NCBI RefSeq assembly: GCF_000315625.1
Contig: NW_005434643.1
Coordinates: forward strand, 21,659-60,673
From: Guillardia theta CCMP2712
Taxonomy: Eukaryota; Cryptophyceae; Pyrenomonadales; Geminigeraceae
Direction: 5' to 3'
DNA: 39,015 nucleotides
Below are positions 10,573 to 22,147 of this stretch, one piece after another (the first letter of the stretch is position 1; the number at the start of each line of letters is the position of its first letter). A model generated the notes under the pieces. It made no database searches and was not told the origin of the DNA. It saw only the letters and a list, made by a program, of their open reading frames with translations. The position numbers and the translations under genes are program-made.

Positions 10573-11243
10573 ACAATGAACTTCTGAAAACTCTGAAAAA
10601 CTATTTTGCACGTGTCTACCTGCTCTTCATGGTCTCCATGCTCACGAACTCAAAGAACATACACCCAAACGCTTCAATATTGTGCTGTCCAACCGTCTGC
10701 ATATTGCTCTGGTCATACAGTTTGCCAAAGTGATGGAAAATGCAGCGTTGAAGGTTTGCGAACTTGATACTTGCCTGAAGTTAGAGGAGCATTGGACACA
10801 GCAGCATCTTTCACTGAGCCGAACTAGGATGGGCAAGGCAAGCTGCATAACGCCAATATCCACTGACATCTTCGATTGCTCTGACCCTTCCTGACTGTAG
10901 AATAATCCTCAGGCCTGAGGCTTTGAAGGTGGCTAGGCCGCGGGTGTTGCGTGTGCCGACAGTTTGGCCCAAGCTATGTTACACAGTGCGGCAAACTCTT
11001 CAAGGGTTGAACGAGATAACAAGACAAAGCCTTGGAAATGAAGCAAGAGGAGAAGAGACCTACTACTAGCCTAGCAAGCTCTCAGTGCAACCGTAGTTAC
11101 TAGTTGACTTGTTCGCATTTCAGATGCCCCTTCAGATATTTAAGCAATTATACTGATGCGGGCTTATTAGAGGTATCTACAAGCCCCCCTCAGAACAATA
11201 AAGGGAAACTGCAGTAAGACACCGATTACTGAAAGGGCAGACG
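10573..11243. other. Intergenic region downstream of eS25
   Basis: No supported gene. Short open frames on both strands (for example 10682-10894) have no recognisable features. A perfect 14-base palindrome CCTCAGGCCTGAGG lies at 10907-10920. The last part should hold the promoter of the next gene. Confidence 0.45.
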
Positions 11244-13045
11244 ATGGCGTGGGGGCGTGTGAGCGCCGTCGCATGCATCATGCTGATGGCAGCGGCGCTG
11301 GGAGGTTATCACATGATGATGAAGAGGTTTGAGCAAGACGCTCTTGCTTCCTCTCAGTGCGAGAAGAATGCGACAGCAGCGAAAGATCTGCAGCAGGAGA
11401 ACGCGCGGCTGGTTGCTAAACTGGACAAATTGACGAAGCAGTACCAGAAGCTCTTGACTTACATGAAGGAGAAGTGCGACATGGGGGGAGGGGACCCTAC
11501 CGGAAAAATGAGCTCATTATGCAGCACGGAGCTGGACGTGTGCAAGGGGAACCTTGTTGAGGCTCGCGCAGAGCTGAAAGCTTGCAGTGGTTATGCAGAG
11601 AAGATAGATGATAAGAATTTACAACTCAAGCAGAACCTTACCAAGGTGGTAGAACGTGCTATAATCCTTGCTGATGTCAATTCTGACAAACTGAAAGATC
11701 AAAGAAGTGGACAAGCGAATGCTCGGAGAGACAGGAGCATTGATCGATAAACTCATGAGATCCAATTTTTCCAGAGCAGAGAAGGTGAGCACGTGCATCA
11801 TGATTTTTGAGTGACTTTGATGGTATTGACAGGATAAAAGACTCAAATCGATGATCGAGAAGAATCTTGATGATGAAGAGAGCCAACTAAGTAGTATCTT
11901 CAAGAGCAACGGGATCAATCTGGGCAGGTGGCAACAAAAATCACTTGCCCTCCACTGATGGCCATCTGGCAAACAAACAGGAAAAACATTGATTTCCTTT
12001 CTAAACTCTCGAAAAATCGCTCGACCAGCGAGAACAACTTCTCAAAGGTAGCACATTCTCCACTTCCGCACGAGCCTGAAAAAGTATCAGCTTACCAACG
12101 CGACTAGCCTCGTCTTGAACGGTGGCAAAGACGGCAAGGTTTCGAAATACTTTTGTTCTTTGATCATCATTCAAGCAACTGACTGTAAAAATGCTGAATT
12201 CAGTTCAAAATTCAGCTCAACCTTGGAAATGGGAGCAAAGTGGACGTGAAGAAATTGAGAGACGTTCTTCCATCCATCTTGAAGGTAACTCGCTCTCTAT
12301 GAACCCGCATAGGATGACTTGCCTTACCTTATCAGTCGCTGCCCCTCCCTCTACAGCCATTAGCTAGACAGGTTTCATTGTTATTCTCGCCCCTTCAGGC
12401 CGTGAAGAGAGGACGTTTAGCTCCAGAGTGACGTCAAGAAGCATCAGCAAGAACTGAAAGTTCTCGATGGCCCAAGGAGGAAGGTACGGGCGTTCTCTCG
12501 ACTTGTAGCATGTCTTGACGGATTTTGCTGACCTTGCATGATAGAAATCAAAAGTGGACACCCGGCCAGACCCTGCCGAAATCTTCCGTGGGATGATGCA
12601 GAATTTCCCGAGCTCGATGATTGCGAATCACCCGGTGTTCTCCCGGATGGGAGGTCTGCCCTTCGTTGCTTTGCCCGAGCTATAGTGACCCTCATGGTTT
12701 CTGCAGGACTCTTTCCTTCCCGTGGAAGAAATCCTGACGATCCTGCGAGGGGGGAACCTTTCAACCCGTTCTCCAGGATGCAGAGAGCTCGTGGTGATGA
12801 TGATGACGAGGAGGACGATGACAAAGTCAGGCGCTCTAGAATTTCCCTGCCGTTTCCGGCAGCACGATCTCCGTTCCAGGATCGATCATCTCCCATGTTC
12901 CCTTCGTTTCCAGGTCATCTTCGCCCTCCTTTCCAGGTGCTGCAATTGTGCGCTGCTCTCCGACTCGCTTGTCTGACTGCTCGCATGAAAATTCTCTCCT
13001 CCCCCCCTTCTTCCCGTGTTGCAGAATGACGACGATAACGACTAA
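11244..13045 (+). CDS. Unknown membrane-anchored coiled-coil protein, 11 exons
   Basis: Not recognised. Exons: 11244-11645, 11698-11784, 11833-11927, 11981-12047, 12091-12138, 12204-12284, 12421-12483, 12545-12653, 12707-12825, 12880-12936, 13025-13045. All have GT-AG borders, all junctions are in phase, and the product is 382 residues. Residues about 7-23 (AVACIMLMAAALGGYHM region) form one hydrophobic segment, a signal anchor or signal peptide. A Lys/Gln/Leu-rich coiled coil follows, with spaced Cys and possible N-glycosylation sites (NAT, NLT). The C-terminal third has Pro/Arg-rich segments, a DDDDEEDDDK acid cluster (end of exon 9) and a DDDND tail. Most introns are 45-140 bases. It is probably inserted in the ER or endomembranes with most of the chain on one side (inference). 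Exon choice is supported by phase only, so single junctions may be off. Confidence 0.72.
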
Positions 13046-13049
13046 AGTG

Positions 13050-14510
13050 CTGAGGGCTGATGTGCGGCATGCCGCTGCCGCCGAGCCTCCGTCGAGCAGC
13101 GTCGGACGGCTCCACGGAATGTCGGAGTCTGCCGACTCTGACGTGGTCTGTCGAGTTTCAGCTCGGACTCACCGCGGACTCCAGCGGCCGCGCATCACCC
13201 GGCCGGAGCCAGGCTGTCAACCGGCCGCACTGCTGAGGCACTGCCGCAGTGTATCCACGCATGGCAGCGGTGGATGATCATCCGGCGGACGGGGATCCGA
13301 CCGAACCCGGTTCGATTTCGACGAGGCCCACCCGGTCGAGCGGCGGTCACCGCGGGCCGGCGCCTCTGCGGCCCGGTGCTCAGGGTCGGGCCCGGCGCCG
13401 AAATCATGAAGCCACCCGGCCCCCGGGCCGTCCAATGACGGGCCCAGGCTCGTGACGGTGACCGTTGCTAGCCGCGGCCCGCCCTAGTAGCCGGCCGGGG
13501 CCGGCACTGTCAGGCCCGTTAGTGTGGCGGCCGCTGAGCCGCCGCAGCCACTGAGGCCGCGCAGTGCCAGGACAGCGCCGGCGCAGTACTACTGTAACCG
13601 GGCCAGTAAAGTTTATCATGAAGTCAGTCCCGTACCGGGTGCCACCGCCCGGCCCGTCCGAGTGATCCGGGAGCCGCAGCAGGCGCGGCCGTCCCGGGCC
13701 AGCGCCGGGCCGCCGCGGCCCGCGCCACGCGGCCGCACTGCGCGGCGCCACCCGGTGAACTTGTGCTCCGTCCGATCGCAGTGCCACGGCCCGGCGGAGT
13801 CACCGAGTCCGATGGTCGGGCCCCGGGCTCAGTGAGCGCGCCGGGCCGGGGCGCGGCCGCCTGCCACGGTGCCACGGTGACTGGCCCACTGCACTGCAGC
13901 CTGAGGCCCGGCGGCCCGTGAAACTGCCCGGATCGGAACTTTGAAGTTCCCGCCGCGGCGACTTGACCGTACCGTACCGTGACGGAAGTTCCGGGGCCGG
14001 AGTCCCGTCGGAAATGGAAGTAACTTAGCTCAGCCAACCGTTAGGGCGGCAGGCTGAACGGACTCGGACGGTCATGATTCATCCGGCGAGCCGGGGCTCT
14101 GAGCGGACTCCCGAGCTACGAGTCCGGGACCGCGGCGTACTAGGCTGCGCGGCGGCGGCGCCGGGCGGAAGCGTGTAACTTTGAGTAACTGAAGAAGCAT
14201 CATCTGAGTACTCATGATGAGCGCTTCCCCGGGCTGGCAGATGATCGGATCATATGGCTATCCGGCGCCGCCGCCGCCGAGTCGGCCCGGCACCCATCTG
14301 ATCACCGTGTGATGCGCCGCCCGCCGCGCGGGATGATGATGCGGCGCCGCCTGCCGCGCGCCTCAGGCGGCCCGGCTTGTCTTGCCAGCCCGGCCGGGCG
14401 GGCCTCGCCGCGGCCGCGACACTACCGTCACTGCCAGGCTGTCAGTGCCACCGTACGGCACTGCACCCGGTCTGAATCCACTCGGATTCAAAGGCTATAG
14501 CCTTTGACCA
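13050..14510. repeat. GC-rich palindromic-word island 2 (largest)
   Basis: About 1.45 kb dominated by CCGG, GGCC, GCCGCC, GTACCGTACCG, CACTG and GACTC words with many short inverted repeats and almost no long homopolymers. Open frames occur on both strands only because stop codons are rare at this composition; their translations are Ala/Gly/Pro/Arg-rich with no domains. It ends sharply at two adjacent palindromes (14473-14507), where the sequence turns AT-rich. Confidence 0.75.
14488..14507. repeat. Perfect 20-base palindrome at the island edge
   Basis: TCAAAGGCTATAGCCTTTGA is its own reverse complement. It overlaps by three bases a 7-base inverted repeat TGAATCC-actc-GGATTCA at 14473-14490. 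Both sit on the border between GC-rich island 2 and AT-rich DNA. Confidence 0.85.
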
Positions 14511-15608
14511 GGCTCAGTGATTTTTACTCAAAGTTAAGTTAAAAATGATAGTGACTGGCCTAAATCCGAATCCGATGATCAGGGATATGCTGAAATATTG
14601 TCGGATATTTTGAAAATTTGAGTGATTTGACACTCAAATTCGTTTCGACTCCTCGCAGTATATATATTAAAAGTAAACTTTTAAAACTTGTACCAATACG
14701 CTAGCCAGTGCAATAATACCGTCGAGTCGATAATAAATGTTTTTAATTATAAGAGTTTTTATTCGGAGTAGATTCCGTCGCTTTGTAGTTCGAAGGTTGC
14801 AATATCACAACGTTTGGTGATGGAGGCCGGATGAGATTGTATGAGGTTCGGTGAGCCCCAGCGACCCCTGCTTGAGTATAAACTCTTGAAGGGATATAGT
14901 CAAATGGATGTAATAATTTTGACAGTCCGCGCATGAATCCAATCTTCTCCAATCAAATCTTCAAAATGCCCTCATTTTGTCAAATTTACATATTCAATTA
15001 TGACTGTTGAGCGTAAAATGTGTTTGATGTAGCACCTCTTGCGCAAAATCTCTTTTTCCGAAGACCCCCTCTTCTGACCGATTTTTCGTAAATCGGGGGT
15101 CCAAAATCACACACCGGTTGTAGTCAACTTTTAAGTCAAATCTAGTCTACTTTAGAATCATTCTTGCTAAAATCAGCTGATTCTACTTGCTTTTCGTTTA
15201 ACCAACCGCGCGACGGTCGCATCGTCATGGCGCGAGAAGAGGATAGGATCTAGGCGGAGGATTTATGAGGCTGGAAGAAGGAAATGGCTGAAGTTTGGTC
15301 AACCTGACAAAGAATCTGTCTTCCTCCTGACTTAGTCTCTTCTCGTGGATGATTGTGCGCATGAAATATGATTGAGAGTCCGAAGATATGGCCAGTTGCA
15401 ACCCTTGAAATGAGATTACGCTAGGACCTGGCAAGACTTAGAGTTTGCATACAGATGTAGTGAGTCCACTTGAATTGCAGTGGACATCTTAGACCTCTTA
15501 TTACGCTGATTGACTGACGATTTTTCTGAGCAGTTTTACTGTTGAAATATCACCTGCAGCTTGACGCAGTTTGCTACTCTGTGAAGTCGAATCGGACAGA
15601 CCACGGAA
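14511..15608. promoter_or_regulatory. AT-rich region upstream of the phytochrome gene
   Basis: About 1.1 kb of AT-rich non-coding DNA before the phytochrome ATG, expected to contain its promoter. It holds a TATATATATTAAAAG stretch at about 14659 and a small hairpin CCGATTT-ttcgt-AAATCGG at 15078-15096. No supported gene. A T-rich tract ending in GAGCAG near 15533 could be an acceptor of a 5' UTR intron. Confidence 0.45.
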
Positions 15609-18600
15609 ATGTCCAGTTCATCTCAGGAATTCATGTCGGCTCGAGCCAGACAGCTGCAGGCAGATGTGCTTGTGCATGAAGTTTATGAATCTGGTGGTTC
15701 AAACATGTCCAATGAGTCCTTTGGAAGCAGCGACAGCGATTTCAGGTTCATTCCCAATGAAGCAGAAATGGAGCACTATGCGAGAGTTCTTAATAACCCT
15801 GGGCAGATCATGCCTCATGGAGTATTTCTTCTTGTAGATGAGTCTGACAAGTTGAAGATCAAAGCTGCCAGCTCAAACACAGACAGCATTCTTGGATGGC
15901 CTTGCGAGGAGTTGCTGGGAAGAGCTATGCTGGATCTGTTTGAAGAGAAGCAGCGAATCGAGACGGCTCTCGTAGCCAAGAGCCTTGATCTGGTGAACCC
16001 CATCACTGTGAACATTGCCAAGAGGACCGATGATGACATTGGAGGAACGGTAAATCTCATCATGCACAGGGCTGCGGACGGCCTCGTCGTTGACGTCGAG
16101 CAACTGGACCCTTCCGAGAATGCCTTCGCTGCGCATCAGCGTGTGCGTGCTGCTATCGATCGTCTGAATATGATGGACAGCCAGCAGAAGCTATGCGAGC
16201 AGGTTTGCAATGACTTCTTCGACATCTTCGGCTACGACAGGGTCATGGTGTACTATTTCCATGAAGACTGCCATGGGGAAGTCGTTGCTGAAAGGACCGT
16301 TGAAAATCTTGATGACTCGTATCTTGGTTTGCACTATCCTGCTACCGATCTTCCGCAGCGCATTCGTGACCAGTACAAGTCTGAGCATGTCAGATTGATT
16401 ATGGACAGCAATGCTAACCATTCGGACATTATCATGCTAGACAAGAGTAAATCGTCAAGCACCATATCTTTGGGTGGTTCTACACTTCGAAGAGCGCACA
16501 AGTGCCATTTGGAGTATTTGAACAACATGGGTGTTACAGCATCAATCGGTCTTGCTCTCGTAGTGAAGGATCAATTGTGGGGACTGATCATTGGTCACCA
16601 CATGTCTCCCAAATTCGTTTCCTATCAGATGCGAATGGCAGGAGATTTCTTGGCCCAGGCGTTTTCTATGCGTGTGGCAAATTTGCTTGACCTTGAGGTG
16701 AAAATATGATCATGCGTCAAATCTTCTAATTCAACTTTGAACAGGCTCACAAAAGGCATGATAGGAACCTTGAATTGCATGCCAAACTTTGTGACATCAT
16801 GAGCGAGCAAGGAATGAATCCCGGCTTGCGGCTCAAGGGTCTTGTGTCTTCTGCGCCAAATCTGATGGATCTTGTTCCTGGAGTGTCCGGAGCTGCAGTT
16901 AGCTACCAGGGCAGAATCACCTCAGTTGGTCAGACACCCGGGCAGGTGACATTTCTTGGCGGAAAAGGTTTCTTGCATGTTTTGTTTACTTTGTTTGCAG
17001 ACTTCCATCCGAATGATTTTGAATGCCGTACAAGCAAGGTGGATGAATTCTTCTGACGGCAAACAAGTGAGATCCCTCTGATCTACCCTTGTGTTGCTTT
17101 GTTAAAAGTTGTTCCTTGTCAGGTCTGCTGCTGGGATAAGATGTCCGATTTGAGCGAGTCCTTTGAAACGTTTTCAAACATTGCAGCTGGTGTTCTGTTG
17201 GTTCCTGTCCTCGAAGATGGAGTTTTGATGCTTTTCCGTCCTGAACTCTCGACGACGATCAGATGGGCCGGTAACCCTGCAGCCCCTGCTTCGCGTGAAA
17301 AGAAGACAGGTGTGATCCTTGTGTCTCTCTTGCCAGGAGCCTCACTTCTTGCTCAGGTGCTATGCATCCTCGTGCATCTTTTGAAATCTTCTCGGATGCA
17401 GTGAAAGGACAATGCGCACCTTGGCTGAAGTGGCAGGTTGATGCTGCGTCCGGCCTTGGATTGCTTGTCAACGACCTTGGACGTGGCAGCGATCTTCCTG
17501 GAACCGATTTGCTCGAGCGTGTAGCTGATGCTCAAATGAAGAACAAAACAGAAGCAAGCTCTGCACGTACTGAAATGATTCACTTGATGGATTCCGTGAA
17601 AGCCCCAGTCTTCGGTTTGGATTGCGACCTTCGAATCGTCCAATGGAACAACATGTGTGTGCAGTTGACCGGGTTTACCAAGGAGGAAGCGATGGGAAAG
17701 AACTTGCTTGATTTGGTCCCCAAAAAGCTGCAAGAATCTCTCCAATCTGTTCTTAAGCATGCACTCCGTGGGGAACAAGTTCGTGCGTACGAGTTCAGCA
17801 TCTCAAAGGCGCGTGCTTCGGAGCTTCCTGTGATAGCTCGCCAGGTCGACCTGTTGTTGAACGCATCCGGAAAGTATGATACCAATGGAGTCTGCACGGG
17901 AGTGAACTGTGTTTGCCAAGACATCACTATGCAGAAGATGTCCAAGGGCAAGCAGGAAGTTCTTGGGGCTCAGTTGGAGCAGATTTCTAAGCTTGCCATT
18001 CAAATGCAACCGAATGGATTCGATGCCACTGAATCACAATTTGAGTTCATGCCAAACAAAGAAGACGCTCTGCTGGGAGAAGGCGCGTTCGGAAAGACTT
18101 ATAGAATGAAAAATACGATTGATGACATGGCATATGCTGTCAAAATGATCAACGTGAAGAAGCTGCAGAGAAATGGAATGTCTGTGCAGTCTTTGAAGAG
18201 AGAAGTTCAGATGCTTCTGCAGTTGAATTCCGCATACATTGTTCGTTATTACACATGCTTCATGCGCAAGAACGGCAAGTATTTCTGTATTGTGATGGAG
18301 TTGGCTGCTGGTGGAACACTGTCCGAGCTAGTAAAAAAGCGAAGAGCTGGAGAAGTACCTGAGGAGCGTATACGTATGTTGGCGCACCAGATGGCCAACG
18401 CTCTGGCGCATATTCATTCCAAGAAGATGCTGCATAGGGATTTGAAACCAGACAACGTGCTGTTGTCAGGAGATGGTTTGGAGATCAAGGTGATTGTCAG
18501 AATTAACCCTGATCTGTGTCGTGATGTGATGTAGGTAACGGACTTTGGTTTGGCTTGTGTTGCATCTTCTGCTGGAGCAAACTCCAGAGCTGGTACTTTG

Positions 18601-19963
18601 ACGTATTCCTCGCCGGAGAAAGCAGGATCCAAGGTGAAAACCACGTTTTTTAGCTAGCTGCGTGTAAGCCCTGGTTTGCAGGGTTACGACAGCAAGGATG
18701 ATATCTGGGCGCTCGGCTGTATTCTGGTGGAACTGATCACTGGCGTTCCACTTGGAGCTCGATGTGCTGGAGGAGTCTTTGCATTCAACAAGGAGCTCAT
18801 TGCACGAACAATCGCTGAATGCAAACAGGAAAGTCAACGGTTGGGCTCTGTAGTCGAGATGTTGCTCAGCCTGCAGCCCAACTCGCGTCCTTCAGCTGAG
18901 GAAGTTGCAGTCATGCTGGAGACCAAGAGGTCCACGAGAGTGACCAAAGAGGAAGCTGAGGAGTTCTGCGAGGAGTACCTCTGCTCGATCTGTCAGAGCT
19001 TGGTGGTGGATGCTCATACTATGTGTGAGGATGACCACGTGTTTTGTGGCATCTGTTTGAAGCAATGGCTGAAGACCAAGCAAGTGTGTCCTACTTGCCG
19101 TAAGCCTTCAACCCACATCCGCAGGCAGAAGATTGTCAACAATGTCGCAGAGAAGCTTGCGCAGAAGTTCCTCAGTCCGGAAGAGCTGGAAGAAAGGAAG
19201 GAGAAGCAAAAGGCCTCTGAAGTAGCTATGGCTGAAGAAGCCACTCGTGTGCGAAACGAGCTCTCAGAAAGCTCTAGGGGTGCTGGCCAAGTTCCCTGGG
19301 TGTATCGTTCTGGCGTTGCACAACTTGGAAGTGGCTGTACTTTGCTCCTGCATCCTGGAACAGGCGCATTGGTTGAACTCTTCCACATAAATGGATGGTT
19401 TCGATTCCGTGCGGATAGAAATGCGGAGCCTCGTTGGTGCAACAGCTGCTGTATCATCGGTGAAAGTGACTTTGGAGCTCCTGATATCGTGGAAGTATTG
19501 GATGCTGGCCAGGTTTGACCAGAGGCCTTCTGAGTGCCCGACTTTCTTCTGACTTGTTTCTGGTTGGTGAACACCAGGGTCGAAATGTTCCGTATGATGG
19601 CATCGAAGACTTGAACCAGAGTGACTTCTGGACCTCGAGGGTTCGATCCTCCAAGGTGAAACAAAGAAGGGAGTGGGTGACGACGATGGTTGACCAAGAT
19701 GTAGGTCGTGCTCTCCAATGCTGACGAGGAGACGCTAATCCTCCTCCCTGAGGGAGGTCTCATCTGGCTTTCTCACTACGGCATGGACAAGGTTGTATGG
19801 TCCCTTGCTGTGTGATTGGCTTGCTAACTCCTCATCTCTTCCTTCCCCCCACTTACTTCCCTTTCCTCCCTCTCAGGGCCTAGTTGTCAAGTCATCACTC
19901 TCCGCCTCCCAGGACTCCAGTGCTATCGAGGTTGCAAAACAAGTGAAGAAAGTCCGCCCCTGA
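15609..19963 (+). CDS. PHY: Phytochrome photoreceptor fused to a Ser/Thr kinase and RING finger
   Basis: Predicted bilin-binding red/far-red sensor with kinase and E3-type outputs, 1285 residues. Exons: 15609-16697, 16745-16945, 17001-17066, 17123-17309, 17357-18489, 18535-18633, 18682-19512, 19578-19655, 19705-19791, 19877-19963; every junction is GT-AG and in phase. Domains: Ser-rich N-terminus (1-50); PAS (about 55-170, QIMPHGVFLLVD); GAF (about 185-355) with PATDLP (Asp247) and the bilin Cys299-His300 in RRAHKCHLEYLNNMGV; PHY (about 365-575) with WAGNP and tongue motif PRASF (519-523); second PAS (about 585-715, WNNMCVQLTGFTKEEAMGK); kinase (about 750-1015) with GEGAFG, AVK, HRDLKPDN (His874) and DFG (Asp895); C3HC4 RING (Cys1026-Cys1064); then an unassigned tail. 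Catalytic and chromophore residues are all present. There is no histidine-kinase module. Soluble by sequence. Confidence 0.93.
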
Positions 19964-20284
19964 AATCTCCGCAGGTCATGACCAGAGACGCCGCGCGTTC
20001 CATGCTCGGAGGCGATGTTGACGCACTGCTGATGAGGTGACCACACCAATAGATCCATAGCTACTTGTTTAGCCTCGTGTAGAGAATCTAAGTTGCGAGA
20101 GTTTCTTACTTTGGTATTCCGTTTCAGCACTCAATCTGGCTAGGCTGGCAAGAGGAACATGAAATGATGACTTGATTGCTTCAGCATCAAGCTCGTAACT
20201 TTTGCTTGCTGTTTGTAACGTTTGCATAGTACACCTATCCTGTAGAGATCCTAGCCTCCCTCTACTCCTGGCAACATGTCTCCA
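19964..20284. other. Convergent intergenic region (phytochrome 3' end / SAM gene 3' end)
   Basis: 321 bases between two stop codons on opposite strands. It should contain both polyadenylation regions. No coding signal seen. Confidence 0.4.
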
Positions 20285-22147
20285 TCAGTTGGCATCCTTA
20301 GTTTTCCTGTCATCACATTCAATCGCTGCAACGACAAAAGTGATAATGTACAACTTGTGCTGGTCGTGCTGAGCGCGCAGGTCCTGCAAGAACAAGAGGA
20401 GCCGCCGACGTTCTCCCAGCCGTTCAATTCCCAACTCCTGCACACAAGTCAGAGGGAGGGAGGGAGTTAGAGCAAGGGGGGAGGGAGGGAGGTAGCCAAA
20501 GGAAAGGGGAAGGGAGGAAGGGGAGAGAAAATTGCAGGAGGTGGGGGTACCGTCTTGATCTCCTCCTCGTCGTCCTCCGTCAGTGTAAGCGCGACCCTGC
20601 CGTCGATCTTGGACTTTTGAATCGCTTCCACACAACCTGCGATGCTCCATCAAGGGAAGAGGCTCCGAAGAGAGGTCCCACCTGCAAGGTCCGCCTTCTC
20701 AAGCATGTAGCAGAGATCGTCCGTGCTCCAGTCTGCCGGGTTTTGGCTGGAGAGGAGAGTGAGGAAGACGGCAGAAGAGGAGCGAACTCTGCTAACCTAG
20801 GCGCAGGCCGCATGCTGTATTTCTTCTCCCAATCCTGCGATGGCCAAATTTTGTCAGGAGGGAGGACACGAGGCAGGGCCAGCAATAAAGATGAAAATGC
20901 ATTATGAAACATCGAGGCAGAGTGGCAGACAGAAGGAGGGAACTGGGAACGAACGTGATGATGGCAAGGGATGGAGGAGGTGGAGAAGGACTGCACCTGC
21001 AACGCAAGTTTTCGAGCCTCCTCCTCGTCATAGGTGAGGCTCTTTGACTCCCCTGGGCTGGTGCTGACACTAGCCTCGTCCAACCGGAGAGAGGAGCTGG
21101 TCTTGCTGAAGGCAGCCTTGAGCCGCTCCTTCTCCTTTGTCCAACCCCACAAGGCGATGGCGAAAGCTGCTGCTGAGACCGTCAGCTTCAGCGCCATGTA
21201 AGGGGTCGCCGTTGTGCTCTCCACAATCACATTGACAGGCCCCTTGATAACGAAGGGGTTGGGGACGATGTCAAGGAACTGCGAGGCGAACATGTCGGGG
21301 AGGAGAGGACGAAATACAGGATCGAGGAAGAGTGGACGGAGGGGGTCGAGAATCTGGATCGTCTTCACCACCTGCAACATGGTCAGAGACGACGGGAGGA
21401 GGGACAAGCAGCCACCTCGAAGGTCTTGGCTGGAACCATCGCCACCCACGCGTTGAAGAAAGGGAGGAGAGAGGCCACGAGAAGGCCCAGGAGCGAGCGG
21501 GCCCGAGGAAAGTAGGCGATCATGGAGGCGACCAGGGCCGTGAGGGCCGTGAGGAAAGAGGAGATTGTCCCTAAGAGGACCGGCTGAAAGAATGCAAGGC
21601 CGGCACCGAGGAACATGGAAGCTGGTGTAAGACAGACGGCGAGCATGTTGAACATGAGCACGGTCACAGCAGTTGCTGCGGAGAGCGCGATCCAAGCTGA
21701 GGATGCGATGGGGTACACAGCCATGCAGACGAGGAGGATGAGGACAAGCTTCTTGGGGGAGTCGGGCGTCACCCTCCTCACCATGGCTGCCACCCTCTCC
21801 CTCCTCTCCGTGAGCCTTGCTATCCTCGCTGGCATCTTCTCAATCATCTTGCTCATCTTCCTTGAGATCTTCGACTCCAGTCGCTCCATCCTGGCAGCAA
21901 GACGTTGACGCTTCCTCTCCGCCTTGTCCTTGAAACGCTGAAGACCAGGAGCAGGCTCGGGGCTGGACAACTCGTCAACCATATGGAGCAAGCAAACTGT
22001 TGGGGAGGTTCTGCGACTTCGATCCATCGGAAGGCTCGAAGGTGATGAAGAGAGAAGAGACGATCTTGCAAGGAAAAGACCAGGTTGGAAGCCATCCACT
22101 AGCGCCAGGCCAGCGATGAGACACCAGGTTCTTATGGCTCCTGACAT
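20285..22147 (-). CDS. Multi-span membrane protein with plastid-type presequence and C-terminal SAM domain
   Basis: Exons on the minus strand: 22147-21416, 21371-20997, 20834-20797, 20746-20682, 20636-20551, 20437-20285; all in phase, 482 residues. The start was chosen at 22147 because it opens a signal peptide (CLIAGLALVDG) followed by FQPGLFLARSSLLSSS, a Ser/Arg-rich stretch with Phe near cleavage, as in cryptophyte plastid precursors. The open frame extends to 22321 but adds nothing membrane-like. A Lys/Arg/Glu helix comes next, then four or five hydrophobic spans (about 140-240) and another near residue 325. The last five exons build a SAM domain (about 386-455): ADWSTDDLCYMLEKADLAGC, KIDGRVALTLTEDD, ELGIERLGERRRLLLFLQ. 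SAM domains mediate protein-protein or RNA contacts. Function unknown; location inferred from the presequence. Confidence 0.8.

Noticed and set aside
10642-10894. Small frames on both strands downstream of eS25
   Set aside because: Mutual shadows without recognisable features.
13249-14037. Several 60-137 residue frames in GC island 2
   Set aside because: Ala/Arg/Gly/Pro translation of GC-rich DNA on both strands with no domain signal.
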